Shown here: piece by piece, positions 1 through 14,488 of the stretch | Numbering within the stretch: position 1 is the first letter of the stretch | Layout: every line of letters starts with the position of its first letter | Source: Geosiphon pyriformis | Lineage: Eukaryota; Glomeromycota; Glomeromycetes; Archaeosporales; Geosiphonaceae | NCBI GenBank assembly: GCA_016748015.1 | Contig: JAAOMT010000031.1 | Location: 1-64,000 of the forward strand | Reading direction: 5' to 3' | DNA: 64,000 nt | Translations under genes and position numbers: made by a program | Notes under the pieces: model-generated | The model's input: the letters and a program-made list of their open reading frames with translations, nothing else | Told to the model about the DNA's origin: nothing | The model's database searches: none

Positions 1-2370
1 TTTACCAAGATGATACTAGCACCCAAGATGATGACGCAGATCAAAGGGAGGTTGGTATTCAAGGTTCTCATTAGGCTGTTGGTATAGAATGTTACAAAAT
101 CAAAAAATAATAACTCAATTTTAACAATAAAAAGCGTAAAAAAGCTTATTTTGCTGATCAATCAGAAATTGGACTTGGCACTATAGCTGATAGCTTCCAG
201 TCAATGAACTTGTCTCGCCCAATTCTCAAAGGTCTGAGTCAGGTTGGATTTGTCCAACCGACTCCAATTCAAGTGCAGACAATTCCAATTGCCCTTATGG
301 GTAGGGATATATGTGGTGGTGCAATCACTGGATCTGGAAAAACCGCCGCATTTATCGTACCCATTTTAGAAAGGTTATTATACCGTCCAAGACAAACCCC
401 TGCTGTACGTGTTTTGATTTTGGCCCCTACACGCGAACTGGCTATTCAATGTCACAGTGTGGGGATGAGATTGGCATCGTTTACTGATACTACGTTTTGC
501 CTTTGTGTTGGTAGGTTTTATTATTGGTTCAATGTTTACAAATCGAAATAATATAATTTTATATTTTATATTACAAAGGCGGATTATCTCTTAAAGTGCA
601 AGAGATTGAATTACGGCAACGACCTGATATCGTGATTGCAACGCCAGGTCGTCTTATTGATCATGTGAGGAACTCGCCATCTTTTACGTTAGATACAATT
701 GAAATATTGGTTGTAGATGAGGCTGACAGGTTTTTATTATTTTAAAGTAAATTAACACTTTATTGACAGGGTAGAAATTGGTGTAGCTTATCTGTCTGCG
801 CTTAATTTCAGAATGCTGGAGGATGGATTCGCTTCCGAGCTCAACGAAATCATAAAAAACTGTCCAAAATCTCGACAGACATTATTGTTCTCTGCCACTA
901 TGACAGACAATGTTGATGAACTGATCCGATTGTCATTAAACAGACCTGTCAGGTTAATGGTTGATCCAGCGAAGGCTTTTGCTGCTCGTCTCACTCAAGA
1001 ATTCGTCAGGATCAGAAAAAATCACGAAGAGGATCGTAAGGCTATTTTGCTTGCCCTATGTTACCGTAATTTCAAAAATAAGACGATCATATTCTTAAGG
1101 AGCAAGGCCTTAGCGCATGAAATGAAAATTATATTTGGTCTAATAGGATTGAAAGCCGCCGAGTTACATGGGAACTTGTCACAAGAACAGGTATGACAGG
1201 CATATTTCCCCAGTTCCCACAAATTGCTTAAATATTCTTTAATCAACCAGCGTTTGGAAGCCTTAGAAGGATTTCGTGATGGAAACGTGGATTTCCTTTT
1301 AGCTACAGATCTGGCCTCTCGTGGTTTAGATATTAAAGGGATTCAAACCGTCATAAATTATGACATGCCACAAAGTTATGCTCACTATCTGCATCGTGTG
1401 GGTAGAACAGCTCGAGCTGGTCGCAATGGACGGTATATACTGCTATTCATTTCTTCACAAATATGAATTACACAATAACCTTATTTGTTCGTATACGAAT
1501 TACTATATTAGTTCAGTTACATTTTCCGGTGAATCCGATCGCAAAATTTTGAAAACAATCATTAAGCACTCCCTCAAAGAACAGATCAAAAGGCGTATTG
1601 TTCCCACGGATGTAATCTTTAAATTCCGTAGGAAAATAGTTGAAATCCGTGATCAAGTAAATGAGGTTCTAGCCGAAGAAAAAAAAGGGAAAGAAATACG
1701 ACAGGTTGAGATAGAACTAGCCAAAAGCGAAAATCTCCTAAAACATGAACAGGAAATCTATAGTCGGCCAGCACGCACGTGGTTTCAAACGGAAAAAGAA
1801 AAACAGCAAGCTAAAGAAATCCTAGGTGGGAAATATGTTGGACAAGATCAGAATGGCAAAAAACGAAAACGTACAGGGGCAGGAGAGGAAAAGTCTGCAA
1901 GCCTCAAACCTAAAATGACTCATGGCAAATTCGCAGGATTACCTCGCGCCAAGAAACGAAGGTTACAATTACAAGAACAGGAACAACTAGATTCGGCGAA
2001 TAAGATCGCCACGATAAAGAGCATTAAGTTAGCTAAAAAAGAGCTGAAACCCACTCGAATAACCCAATTACCATCTGGACAAAAATTGGGAAACAATAAA
2101 AAGACAAAGCCCAAGAGCAAGGACAAGCAAAGAGCTCAAGTGAGGTTTGATATGGATTTAGCTGACGTTTCTAAAAAAAGCGCATCAGCTGTCATCAAAA
2201 AACCGAGATCGGCAAAAAAGAATCCAGCTAAGAGTTCAGCAAAGAAAGGAATTATAAACGAAACAAGATACAAAAGCAGCAGTAGAAAAAGGGGTATCAA
2301 AAAATTTGGTTCCAAGGGAAATAATAGAAGTACAAAATTTTCTGGTGGTTCAAAAAAAAGTAGAAAATAA
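1..2370 (+). CDS. DRS1: ATP-dependent RNA helicase DRS1/DDX27 type (5' end outside window)
   Basis: Nucleolar DEAD-box helicase for 60S ribosomal subunit assembly. Likely exons: <1-50 (or to 54), about 137 (or 147)-510, 579-729, 812-1190, 1251-1432, 1512-2370. The introns 511-578, 730-811, 1191-1250 and 1433-1511 are GT-AG and restore the frame; the first splice is ambiguous. Motifs in order: an acidic stretch at the left edge, Q motif GFVQPTPIQ, motif [35 protein letters not shown] and [11 protein letters not shown]. The C-terminal third is the lysine-rich coiled region typical of Drs1/DDX27, including [10 protein letters not shown], and ends in a basic S/K/R-rich tail. Family assignment is strong because helicase core and tail both fit. 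The N-terminus and start codon lie outside the window. Confidence 0.93.
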
Positions 2371-2874
2371 TATCAATCTTTGCCAATATAAGTATTATTT
2401 ATTTTTAGTTGCACCGTACCATTCCGGCTTTAAATTTACTTATTGTACAAAGGGATGTTATAGAATGGTAGTAGCTACTTCGAAGGTTGTGGCCTATATC
2501 TTTGTTATCTATTTCCCGCAACTCGCTGACACCAGAAGCTTCTTAAATACAACAGACTTTCTTAAAATCTTGCCCTTGTTTTACGATTCTTTTCAACATT
2601 TTCCCCCTTTATTTCTTAGATATAATTATGGATATCCTTGCGTACACGATACCAAACAGCCCATTTTTAATCATATTAGAAAGGTTGTAGATTTCTTTCA
2701 AATTTTTGATAAAGCTCTATGGGGTAATAAAACGACAGTACGGGTATGTTAGGAATGTTTAATCGTTAACCAGTTGGATAAACTTATCATAGAATGACGT
2801 AACCTACAGATTTAATAAAAAAATTTTCAAGCCGTGTTTTACTTGATATCTTCGACCGCTAAATCTATTGAAAA
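2371..2874. other. intergenic, DRS1 3' flank and RPS25 promoter region
   Basis: About 500 bases between the DRS1 stop and the RPS25 start codon. An open frame crosses part of it but overlaps the DRS1 end in another frame and resembles no protein I know. A short direct repeat (gagcaatagtgaactcttta, then gcaatagtgaactctttata) lies just inside RPS25 intron 1, near 2,910-2,953. Confidence 0.5.
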
Positions 2875-3504
2875 ATGGTAAGCACAAGTAAAAGATATAT
2901 CAAAAAGTGTGAGCAATAGTGAACTCTTTATAAGCAATAGTGAACTCTTTATAAGCCCAAGTTTAAATCTGTCTTGAAGTTGGAAAACCTTCTACCTAAC
3001 CTTGATTTACTTTATATGTAAAGGCTAAGAAGGAAGCAGCGGCAAAAAGTTCTTCTACTGGGGGCAAGAACAAGAAAAAGGTATTTTCAAACTATCATGG
3101 TTCTATTTGACAATCCAAGATTTCAAATTTTGTTTTATTCCTCATCTAATCAAATAATAGAAATGGTCCAAAGGAAAAGTCAAGGATAAGGCGAATAATG
3201 CTGTTATCCTTGACAAACCCACTTACGATAAGTTGTTTAAGGAGGTTCCCACTTACAAATTAATTACACCCTCTGTATTGGTCGACCGGTTGCGTGTTAA
3301 TGGGTCTCTTGCACGCGTCGCAATTCGTGAGCTGGAAGAGAAAGGTTTAATCCGAAAAATTTCAACACACGGATCGCAAATCATATATAGTAAGTAAAAT
3401 GCTAATATCAGATCATTTTCTTCTTGATATGATTTTAATACTTATGAAACAATTATTTGTTCAAAGCTCGTTCTACTGCGATTGTCGACAAACCCGAAGC
3501 TTAA
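2875..3504 (+). CDS. RPS25: 40S ribosomal protein S25 (eS25)
   Basis: Small-subunit ribosomal protein on the head of the 40S, also known for a role in IRES-driven initiation. Four exons: 2875-2877 (the ATG alone), 3024-3080, 3161-3389 and 3467-3504, with GT-AG introns. The product is 108 residues, the usual fungal length. It has a basic N-terminal tail ([26 protein letters not shown]) and then the eS25 winged-helix core, with [35 protein letters not shown] and [12 protein letters not shown] all visible. An intron directly after the start codon is common in fungal ribosomal protein genes. It lies between DRS1 and a convergent FRA10AC1-like gene. Confidence 0.96.
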
Positions 3505-3899
3505 TTGTTGGAAAATGGGCAGCTTTTGATGGATCACCTTATTTGTGTTAATGATAGTGATGATCAAGAATCATTACTCATCTCAATATCTAAACTTGAT
3601 GTTAGCTAATTCCTATATCTAATAACAAAAAATCACATGATAAAAATCACAATTATAAGATGAACCAGCCGTTGGATTTATTGATTTCCATTACAATAAA
3701 TTTAAACCTCCAGCAAGTACAATTTTGTAGCCTAATTTACAAGATAGGACTCGATAGTCAACCGATATTTTTGTTCTGCTGATGATCTTTAAATCAAAAT
3801 TTCCTTCAATTATTATACTAAAACTTTTTCTAAAAAGCGAGCAACTCGAAAAAACAATACTGTCTCAAATACATTTGAAGTAGAATGATGAATGAATCA
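3505..3899. other. convergent intergenic region
   Basis: AT-rich spacer between the 3' ends of RPS25 (plus) and the FRA10AC1-like gene (minus). I see no gene; it should hold both 3' UTRs and polyadenylation signals. Confidence 0.5.
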
Positions 3900-5304
3900 T
3901 TAATTGAACAATCCAGTAAAGAACTCCTCAAATCCATCTTCCTTCGTTTCTGTCCTGCCTGAAGAGTGCTGGAGTTCGTGGCGTTTTTCTGTTTCACATG
4001 TCGTTGAGGCGCTGGGCTTCCCCCCATGGTGAGATTTTGGATTTCCTTCCATATTATCAAATTTTACTGAGAATGGTTTTCTTCGATCCAACTCTGAAAA
4101 ATTTTTGAGATAAATCAATGCGGATTCAAAATACCTGGAATTGGATTTTGTAGCTGATAGTGGCTCTCTTTGTCTTTTCAGGCAAAGTAAAAAGAGGTGA
4201 GATATGTCAAAGTGATTGTAAGGTGACCAATATTTTTACCCTACTTCAATCAAATTAAAAAATTTACCCAATCTACGTCTTTTTATTAAGCCTGCCTCGA
4301 TAGCAGACAAGCCATTATGTTGTATAGGTTCACTTCCTTCGCTATTTTCTTCCTCTTCTTTGCTCAAATGCCTTCTTTTCTCTTTTTCTCTCTTTCTATG
4401 TTTTTTTGCCGGATCTTCATGCCTTTCGTGTTCTATTTCTACTTCTCTATATTTGTTTTTATAATTCAATTTTTCTGAACAATTCGGGCACAGCCGAATC
4501 TTGACTAAAGCACTCTTCTTTTCCCCATCCTCAATATAAGCGAAATTGACCTCCCATGATTTTAAAATTTTTTTTTCCGAGCATCGTGTTGATGAGCATT
4601 CAAATTGACCTAGGAATATAATTATCGCCTGATAATTGAGTAGGATGAAATTGAAATTTGTATCAAATGAATCAAAAATTTTTAACCACCTTTTCCAGAT
4701 ATGACTTCTTTTTCAATTCTCCACCGCAATGCAATCTGTGAATGGTTGCCGGCTCTTTTTTTCAGTCAACTTGCAAAACGGTTAATTGAAGATTCAACAC
4801 TAAGGTTTAAATATTATACCTTGCCTTCTTTATAATACTTCAACTCTGCTATGCAGTACTCTTTAAAGAGTTTATTATAATACTTTTTTGCAATACGTTG
4901 TTCCCATGTTAAATCTTCTTCTATCTCTGTCGTGGATCGAAGAAATCTAATTTAATGGAATCTCAGTGAGCTCTTAGTCAAATTGACAAGATTTAATAAG
5001 AAATCTTTTGTTTTACTGATGGTTCTCTTTCAGTATGTCAAGTTCAGTTTTTTCTGCTGAAGACAACTGAGAGTTTTTTATTTCTGCAAGGTTTTGGCGT
5101 CCATAGAAGAGAACATAGTCGTTTATAAACTTTTGATGCCTTGCGAACTGGAAGAAAAAGAATTTAGCGTTCACTCTAATCTTATATTGACAAAGGTAAA
5201 TTATGTTAACTGACAGCGTTTAATCCTTTTAGGTTATCTCGGAAGACTGATTTTGCGTAATCGCCTTGCTCTTCTTTGCTTGTAACCAAATGTTCGGAAG
5301 TCAT
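3900..5304 (-). CDS. FRA10AC1: FRA10AC1-like spliceosome-associated protein
   Basis: Homologue of the FRA10AC1 family, conserved nuclear proteins found with late spliceosomes. Minus-strand exons in coding order: 5304-5215, 5147-5017, 4946-4820, 4735-4690, 4609-4268, 4173-4135, 4093-3900. All phases agree and give 322 residues, against about 315 in human. Family signatures: RHQKFINDYVLFYG near the N-terminus, a central KKYYNKLFKEYCIAEL, RWRIEKEVISGKGQFEC, a CxxC-type zinc site (C..RC then CPNC) around KSWEVNFAYIEDGEKK, a highly charged K/R/E region, and an acidic C-terminus EEFFTGLFN matching the family's EEFDEYFQDLFL-like end. The 39-nt exon at 4135-4173 is the least certain splice choice. 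It shares a 330-bp promoter interval with the divergent MSD1. Confidence 0.88.
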
Positions 5305-5633
5305 TTTGCCCACTTTGGAAGAGTATTATAGTAAAGGAGGATTTGTTAATACTAAAAAATTTATTCTTTTTAATCTTTTAATAATAAATTTTAATAGCCC
5401 AATTTGTGCAAAATTTTTTTTTATAAATGTATATGTATTTTAATTATGTTTTTAATGATAAACTTATTAAATAATTTAAATTAAGAATATTAAAATAATT
5501 GTTTATGTTGAATTTTTATAAATAAAAGTGTAATAATAAATATTGATGTAATGTTTATTGTCGCATTTGTATTTCATAAAAATATAATTAAGAAAAATAT
5601 AATCGATCCCGAATTTTTGATAATTGTAGAAAA
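5305..5633. promoter_or_regulatory. divergent promoter interval, FRA10AC1-like / MSD1
   Basis: 329 bases between two divergent start codons; very AT-rich, with long A and T runs. It must hold both promoters and 5' UTRs. I see no clear single TATA element among many A/T stretches. Confidence 0.55.
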
Positions 5634-8600
5634 ATGCTACCATTTAGGCAAAAGGTTGGGCGTGGGGTATACTCTTCAAGTGTAAAAGGCTTCTCAATGC
5701 ATTGCTATATCAAGATATCTCTTCCTAAAATGTTGCCGAGAAAGACGTGCCATGCTCTTTTCCATTCGTCAAGGGTTTCGAAAACCGCCGAGACCTCTGA
5801 AATAAAAGCGCGTTTACCTGGTAGAAAAATATAGATTTTTCTAAAAAACGTCAGTGTATAGTAAACTTTTTATAAAAAGTATTTTTTATTGGATGTTTCC
5901 TATGTCTAGTGGCTGTTTATCCGAAAAGAACCCACAACTGTGGCGAGCTTCGAAGCAATCATGTGGGCCAACGTGTTGTTGTTTGTGGATGGGCGCAGAA
6001 ACTGCGGTATTGTCAATTATGGATGACTGGTGTATGATAATTTCTTTAAAATAGAATAATTTTTACTAAAATGATCTAAAATAGAAAATTATCTTCGGAT
6101 TTTCTCTTTCTTCCTATACGTGATTCTTATGGATTAACGCAACTAGTATTTACAAGATCTAATAATCTTCCAATAAAAAATCAGCTATTGGAAAAAATTT
6201 TGGAACTCTCTACAGAAAGTGTGATTTGTGTCGAGGGTGTGGTTTTAAAACGATCTCAGGAAACAATAAACAATGAATGTCTCAACAATTATCAAATTCA
6301 ACATGTTTCGATATATCAAAGTCTGAAAATTATTTGATCGCTCTTTTCCATTTTATCTCCTACAGGCCATGGCCACTGGCGAGATCGAAATTGAAATTGA
6401 ACAAATTATCTGTTTGAATAATGCAAAGCCCCTACCTTTTCATCCCTCTGATAAAATATTGGCATGCCATTTTCTTCAAAGAGCAACTCTCTTTACAATA
6501 ATTTTTCAATCCAATAAAATGATTTTTATTTTTTAGGCAAACGACATAACTCGATATACAAATCGATGGGTTGATTTGCGTCGTGATTTTCTCCAAAGCA
6601 ACCTTCGTTTAAGATCAAAGGTCTCTTGGATCATAAGAGATTTTTTTAACAAGGAAGGTTTGTGAATTATCTAATTTTCAACTTGAATTATATGAAACCA
6701 AGTATATATTATGATATTTTAATTACTTAGGCTTTGTCGAAGTTGAAACTCCCATCCTTTTTAAATCAACACCAGAAGGAGCAAGGGAATTTATTGTCCC
6801 AACTCGTTCAAAGGGATTCTTTTATGCCTTGTCACAAAGCCCACAACAAGTAACGTTTCAAAGTAAAATGATATTTATTTTTAACACTTTGTTCATTTGT
6901 TGACCATCAATCAACTCCCACTTTTACAGTATAAGCAATTATTAATGGTTGGTGGCATCGATAAATATTATCAAATAGCTAAATGCTTCCGTGATGAAGA
7001 TTTGAGAGCAAATAGGCAGTCTGAGTTTACGCAAGTCAGTTTGTAAGCATTCTTATTTCAGCGAATCCTCCATTAAATTGCATAAACTTTGAACAGTCCA
7101 AATATTAAATTCCCTATAATATGTTAATTGTTATATTTTATAGATCGATATTGAAATGTCATTTGTCTCTGCTAAAGATATTATCTCTCTTACTGAAAAA
7201 CTCATAACCCTTATCTGGCGGGAATCGCTTGGACTTGAGTTGGAATCTAGGAGACCATTTCCGCAAATGACATATAAAGAGGCTATGTGTAGGGTAAATA
7301 TTTAATCAATAATCTAATTTACATCAAGATGCGTTTTATCATCCGATTGTCATCGATCTCATCAAATAGCAATACCAAATATTATTTGATTTATACGTTT
7401 TCCATTTATTTCACAGTTTGGATCAGATAAACCAGACATACGTTACGAGATGGAGGTTTGGACTTCTAAAGTATTATGATTTTGTTCATTTTATTTTCTA
7501 AAAATTTATCCTAGTTTCCTTAAATAAGATATCAGACATCACACAATATGTCTCCGATATTGTTGAAACCTCGGATGAAACAATTGAGTGCCTATTGATA
7601 AAAAAAGGTGGTTTGTTCACCTCCAAAGAAATAAAAAATTTAGCGTCTCTGCAAGGAGATCAATTCAGCAACAAGCAAAATATCAAGAGGGTATATTTCA
7701 AAAATTAAATGTCCCATATTGGCTTTTTTCCTTTGCTTTTTTAATCTAGTTTCTATCCAACAGGCGTTGGATATTTTTAAAATCACCGAGGAAAACTCTA
7801 ATTCATGGATATCAAAGTCTATCTTAATCGGACATTCTGGACATGCTGCCTTTGTCCAAGATACATTAACGCATGAACTCAACATTCAAGTTGGCGACTT
7901 AATTGTTCTTAATAAGCGGGACTCCTTTCTGTCTGTGAGTTTGAATTAGCTTTTCTATCATATGTCATTTAATATATATTAGTCAAATAAAAATCAACAA
8001 TCCTGTTCTGATCAGGGGGGTTCGACAACTATGGGCAAAATACGGAAACAAGCTGTGAGTCTACTATTATCTAAAGGTAAATAATTTTTTAAGCTTTAGG
8101 TTTTTGCCTCGTAATATAAAGTAACGGCTCGAACTTTATTACTCTTGACTATTCAGGATTATTAGAAAAGAGCCCAAACCTCGTAAATTTTCTTTGGATC
8201 GAACAGTTTCCATTATTTAACCCAGATCTGAATACCGGTCGACTCACCTCTACACACCATCCTTTTACATCGCCTGTTGAGGAGGATGTAGATTTACTCT
8301 ATGAAAACCCACAAAAGGCTAGAAAATGACCTTTCTTGTTCAAAATCTTGAAGTTTAATATGTAATGCTGAAATTAATAATTTCGTTTTACTCAGGTTCG
8401 TGCTCAACATTATGATCTAATTCTGGACGGCGAAGAAATTGGAGGTGGCTCAATTCGTGTGCATTTTCCGGATTTACAACGTTACATACTGGAGCATGTG
8501 TTAGGGGTTTGGAAACAAGTTAATCAGTGATATTTTTTTGGGATTTCTTCTCGGGTTAAATTTTGCCCAATGTGGTTACCTAGATAAGAGATATTGAAGG

Positions 8601-8890
8601 AGCTGGATTTGGGCATCTAATCCGTGCACTCGGTAGTGGCTGTCCACCACATGGAGGTATTGCCTTAGGTATGTACTAGCTATAACGCTCATGAAAATTT
8701 GTATCAATTATTTTTACTCATTTACTCGAAAGGTTTTGACAGACTCATTGCATTGATGGTCGGGACTGATTCTATTCGCGACGTTATTGCGTTTCCTAAA
8801 GCTTTATCTGGAAGGGATTTATGTGTTGGAAGTCCCTCACCGGTTGCAGAGGAAAGGATTATTTCTGAATATGGTATTCGATTGTCTTAA
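5634..8890 (+). CDS. MSD1: mitochondrial aspartyl-tRNA synthetase
   Basis: Class II aminoacyl-tRNA synthetase charging mitochondrial tRNA-Asp. Exons: 5634-5820, 5910-6006, 6085-6304, 6366-6461, 6537-6657, 6731-6849, 6930-7034, 7144-7293, 7417-7455, 7529-7690, 7764-7934, 8016-8076, 8157-8317, 8396-8506, 8584-8668, 8733-8890. Phases all agree: 2,043 nt, 680 residues (yeast Msd1 is about 660). The first exon is basic with few acidic residues, as in a mitochondrial targeting peptide. The OB-fold anticodon domain starts [14 protein letters not shown] and includes [15 protein letters not shown]. Motif 1 region: [18 protein letters not shown]. Motif 2: [23 protein letters not shown]. The bacterial/mitochondrial insert domain follows, and motif 3 is [21 protein letters not shown]. 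The introns at 6462 and 8318 need GC-AG splicing. The donor at 6305 is the weakest call. Confidence 0.94.
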
Positions 8891-9623
8891 TCAAGTATCT
8901 GGATAAATATTTTGTCCGAAGGTGAAATCCTTTCCTATCTTTATCGAGAAGTGAATTTGTAAAATGCAACACTCAAAATTTTAACGGATAGGTCGCAAAT
9001 CATCCCTGCTTACCAAATTGAAATCAATTGATAATACTCGAATTGTCTCTGACTAGCTTACACAATTCACAATTTCCTTGATGTTACATTCTTAAACTCA
9101 TGTTTTTAAAAAAACATAATCTTCTCAAGAATTGTATTTTCAATTAATTTATAATTTGTTAAGGTCACAAAATTAATTATTACAAATTTTAATTTCAGAT
9201 TTTAGTTATTGAGATTAAAAGGTTTTTTAACTGTTTACTTATAATGTTAATTAGTTTGTTTTTAATTTCATTTATACAAGATATAATTACAAAATATATT
9301 TTTCGATAATTTTGTTAATATATGAATTTATAATTTTTGCAATTGAACAGTTAAATCAATTATTTAATTTAATTAAAAATTGCAAGATAAAAGTTGAAAT
9401 TCTTCCTTGACTAATATTGAACAATAATATTGTAATCAATATTGGCACAACAATAAAAAACCCTAGATAATAATTTATTCAAAACATACATAATTTTAAG
9501 TGAACGCTTCTTTCTAAATTATAAATAATTCTATTTCATAATTTTATCTCTTTGGATAAAATCCGGCAATCTTCATAAATTAAGGTATGGGATATTTGAT
9601 AAACAGGGGTCTCTTTTACTAAC
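8891..9623. other. convergent intergenic region
   Basis: About 730 AT-rich bases between the 3' ends of MSD1 and URA6. No open frame with recognisable content on either strand. It becomes nearly pure A/T from about 9,100 to 9,500. Confidence 0.5.
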
Positions 9624-11091
<1,468 letters not shown>

Positions 11092-11159
11092 TATAAAAAC
11101 GAAGTGAAAAGATCAAAACCAATTCTCGTGAATTGATTGCCTATCAATAAAAATACTAA

Positions 11160-11626
11160 TCAGTTATTTATTAATGCGAAATTGAATATCCCTCTTTCTT
11201 GAGCTAACTTCTCCAAATGCTGATACCACTGCTGCCAAGAAAGGTTACCTTTTACGCCCGTGTCTCTAGTGCAAAGCAAAAAGAGGATCTCGAGCGTCAA
11301 AAGTAACTCCTCCTTTCTCGATTTCCAACCTACAAACTCTTAAGCAATGTCGGGTCAGGTATCAATTTCAAACGATCAGAATTTAAGACCATATTGGAAC
11401 GAACAAGCCGCGGAATGGTCTCGGAAATTGTGGTCACCCGCTGTAATATACTTTGTAGATTTGCCTTAGATTTCTTCCAATATATATTTTTCTTCATTTG
11501 AAATAACAGAAGAATCAGGTTTACTCTCAAGTATTCATAACATAGGTGCTTTAAACCAGACACCCTAAGTAATAGCATATAAAAGCTTTCAACATCATTA
11601 AGTCTTTCAAATGAACTGATTTCCAA
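11160..11626 (-). CDS. unrecognised gene, 3' part only
   Basis: A minus-strand reading frame ends at 11,160. A 68-bp GT-AG intron at 11266-11333 joins the upstream exon (ending PDPTLLKSL) in phase to DTGVKGNLSWQQWYQHLEKL and a short tail ending FALINN. The upstream exon runs to about 11,626 with no convincing ATG, so the 5' end is missing, in an unseen exon, or lost. Around 11,500-11,570 a further in-frame intron of about 72 nt is possible. Codon use and CG content resemble the host genes, not the retroelements. I do not recognise the family. Its stop is 69 bases from the URA6 start codon on the same strand. Confidence 0.45.
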
Positions 11627-11639
11627 ATATTATTGTACT

Positions 11640-13800
11640 TTTTTAATTAATATATGTAGAATGATAATTGTAACAACACATTAATGTATTGTTTAGCTAA
11701 AATTTTATTATATATATTTCTAATATTTATTTATTTTTTGCTTTCTTTTTTTATATATTTTTAGAAAAATACAAAAGCTTTATTTAACATATTCTTTTTA
11801 AAATATATATAAATTAACATATTTAAAATTTTAATTTTATTTAATAAAAAAACTTTTTTTGTTATTAATCTTTTAATTACAATAAAAACCAAAAAAACTG
11901 CTAAAATATTTTATTTGTTTTTTTTTTATTTAATTTTTTTATAAACTATTTCTGTTAATTTTTTTTATTTATAACTAAAGATTTGATAAACTTTTCTATT
12001 AATGTTATATATATAGACAAAACTAATATAGAAATTTGCTTTAATACTAAAATTGGTTTTTATCAACTTTTACTTATAAAATACTAATAAAAAAATGAAA
12101 AAACTTATTTTTAAAATTAGTATAATTAATTTGTTTATTAGTTTAATTATAAATATGTTAAATTCTAATATTTTTGAAATATTTAAATTATAAAATAAAA
12201 TAAATAATAAAACTAATAATATATAAAGTTAAAAATTTAAAAAACTTTATTATAAAAGAAATATATTATATAAATTTAAAAAAGTTAAATAATACCAAAT
12301 TACTATTATTATTTTTAATTAATAATATAAACAATAATAATATTTTGAAGTTTTTTTATCTGTTTTGGTTTTTTTAAATCTTAAATTATCATACTATTAA
12401 AAAAAAGTTTTAATCTAATTAAATTTTTTAAATTAAATATTAATATTTTGGCTATTAATAAAAAAATTTGAATAATAAATTAAAATTATTAAAAAACTTT
12501 TCTATTAAATAGATAATTTTAAAATATTTCTATTTTTTTAAAGTTTTTTAATGTTATTAAATTAATATTTATTTTTGATTTAAAAAAAATTAATATATAT
12601 TTAAATTAAAAAATAATTGTTAAAAAAATTTTATTTAATATTTTTAAATTAATAGTATCTATAATTATTTTTAATTTAACAAAATTGTTTTTATTAAAAT
12701 ATAATTTATTAATTTAAAACAAAAAGCTATAATAAAATTTAAAAATAATGTAATTATTAAGTTAATAACTACTAATTAATTAATTTTTATAAGTAAAAAT
12801 TTAATATATATAATTAAAGTCAATATAAACAAACAAATTTGAATATTTAAAAATCAATTTAAATATTGTTTTATATTTTTCTAATAAATACTATAATATA
12901 TAATTATTTTAATTTATTAACTTTAAATAATAAAAAATTTGTATTATTAATAATCCAGTTTTTTATGTTTATATTTAATATATTAAAATTTGTTTTAATT
13001 CTAAAAAAGCCAAAACTATTGTTATTTATTTGATTTTAAGTTTCAAAAATATTGGTTTGTGTTAAACTAATTTATTTATATAAAAATATGTTAATTGTAA
13101 TTAATTTGATTATATATTATTATTTTATATATTTAATAAATAATCTGTTAATTATTTTAAAAAAAATATATAAAATTTAAATAAATAATATTTATATTAA
13201 AAAACAAAAATTTGTTTTTTAATCTGTTTTTTTTTTAATATAAAATATAGATTTAAATAGCTAATAATACTTTGTTTTTTTTGTTTTTTTGGATATACTT
13301 ATTAATTTTAATTTTTTTGATTTTAAATCCTATTTTATTGGTTTATAGTAATATTAATTTAAAATTTGTTAATTTAGAATTCAATCTTATTGGTTTTATA
13401 AAACAAGTTAACAAGTTAACAAAAAAATTAAATACACTTATATTAATGGTTTTCTGGTTTTATTTTTAATGTAAATTATTAATAATTTTTATTATTATAA
13501 AATTATAACAATAAGAAAAAATTTGAATGTAATTATTAATAATAAAACTGCTTTAATTTATGGTTTTTTGAATTTTTAAGACATAATAAAAATCAATAAT
13601 TTTAGTTTAATTTCAAATTTTAAGCAAATTAATATTGTGTATTAACATAAAAAATAAATAATATAATTTTAATTATTATAAAAACTAAGTTAAAAATTAG
13701 TATTTTTATGGTTTTAAAAAATATTTTAATTTAAACTAATTATTTTAATATTTTTTTAATTTCAAGATTTACAAATGAAGTCTAACTGCTATTTAATACA
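11640..13800. other. extreme A/T desert
   Basis: About 2.2 kb of almost uninterrupted A and T; several 60-base lines hold only about 4-8 G or C. Both strands are full of stops, and I see no recognisable protein, tRNA or LTR edge. Short open frames here reflect composition. It separates the gene block from the retroelement block. Confidence 0.8.
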
Positions 13801-14269
13801 TAAAACCAAATTAAGTGGCTCAAATTAAATGTAGCTTATACATATACTACATGTGATCAGTTATTCAGACCAGACAAGGCAATACTATATGTTTATACCA
13901 ACAAAAATATTACTATCCAAACCAGAAAAAAAATGGCATATTTTGTGTTTGCCAAAACTAACAGCAAAAAATTTCATAACACTAAACATACAAACCACTC
14001 TATCTGACAATATAAACATTATACAGCAAGACAAATCTAAAACCAGATCATTATTCTTGATTAATCCAATCTTCTTTATATTTACTTTATGTTTGGACCT
14101 AATGAGCTATACTTTAGTGTAATGCAACTTTACTAAAAACCTAACATAATTAATAAGTGCCAAAGCAGTTTTTTTTCTCTTATCAAACACCAAAACAGTC
14201 TTAGCATACCAATTTTTTAGCACAAAATTTTTGCAAATAGCAGTATACAGATTTATATTTAAAGAACAC
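13801..14269. other. unassigned sequence before the solo LTR
   Basis: Composition returns to moderate. An 89-codon plus frame (13,853-14,122) resembles nothing I know. This stretch ends at the target duplication ACAC (14266-14269) of the solo LTR. Confidence 0.4.
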
Positions 14270-14488
14270 TGTTACCAGACAAAATTAGAAATATTATTTA
14301 GCATGAAATTATTGTTATAATTCCCATCATTAATTAACATATATTATCGTTTCAAATTATTACTTATTACATTAGCAAAATGTCTGAAATTATTATTTAA
14401 TTAATAACCCAATTTGTATATGACACAAATATAACCTAATTGTGATGATCAATTATGTAATACCCCGAACTATATAACATTCAAAAAG

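Noticed and set aside
2306-2752. Plus-strand open frame after DRS1
   Set aside because: It begins inside DRS1 in another frame, resembles no known protein and lacks splice or composition support.
11640-13800. Nuclear copy of mitochondrial DNA
   Set aside because: The A/T content would fit, but I see no rRNA, tRNA or respiratory gene remnant.
13853-14122. 89-codon plus frame
   Set aside because: No recognisable motif; next to an A/T desert where such frames occur by chance.
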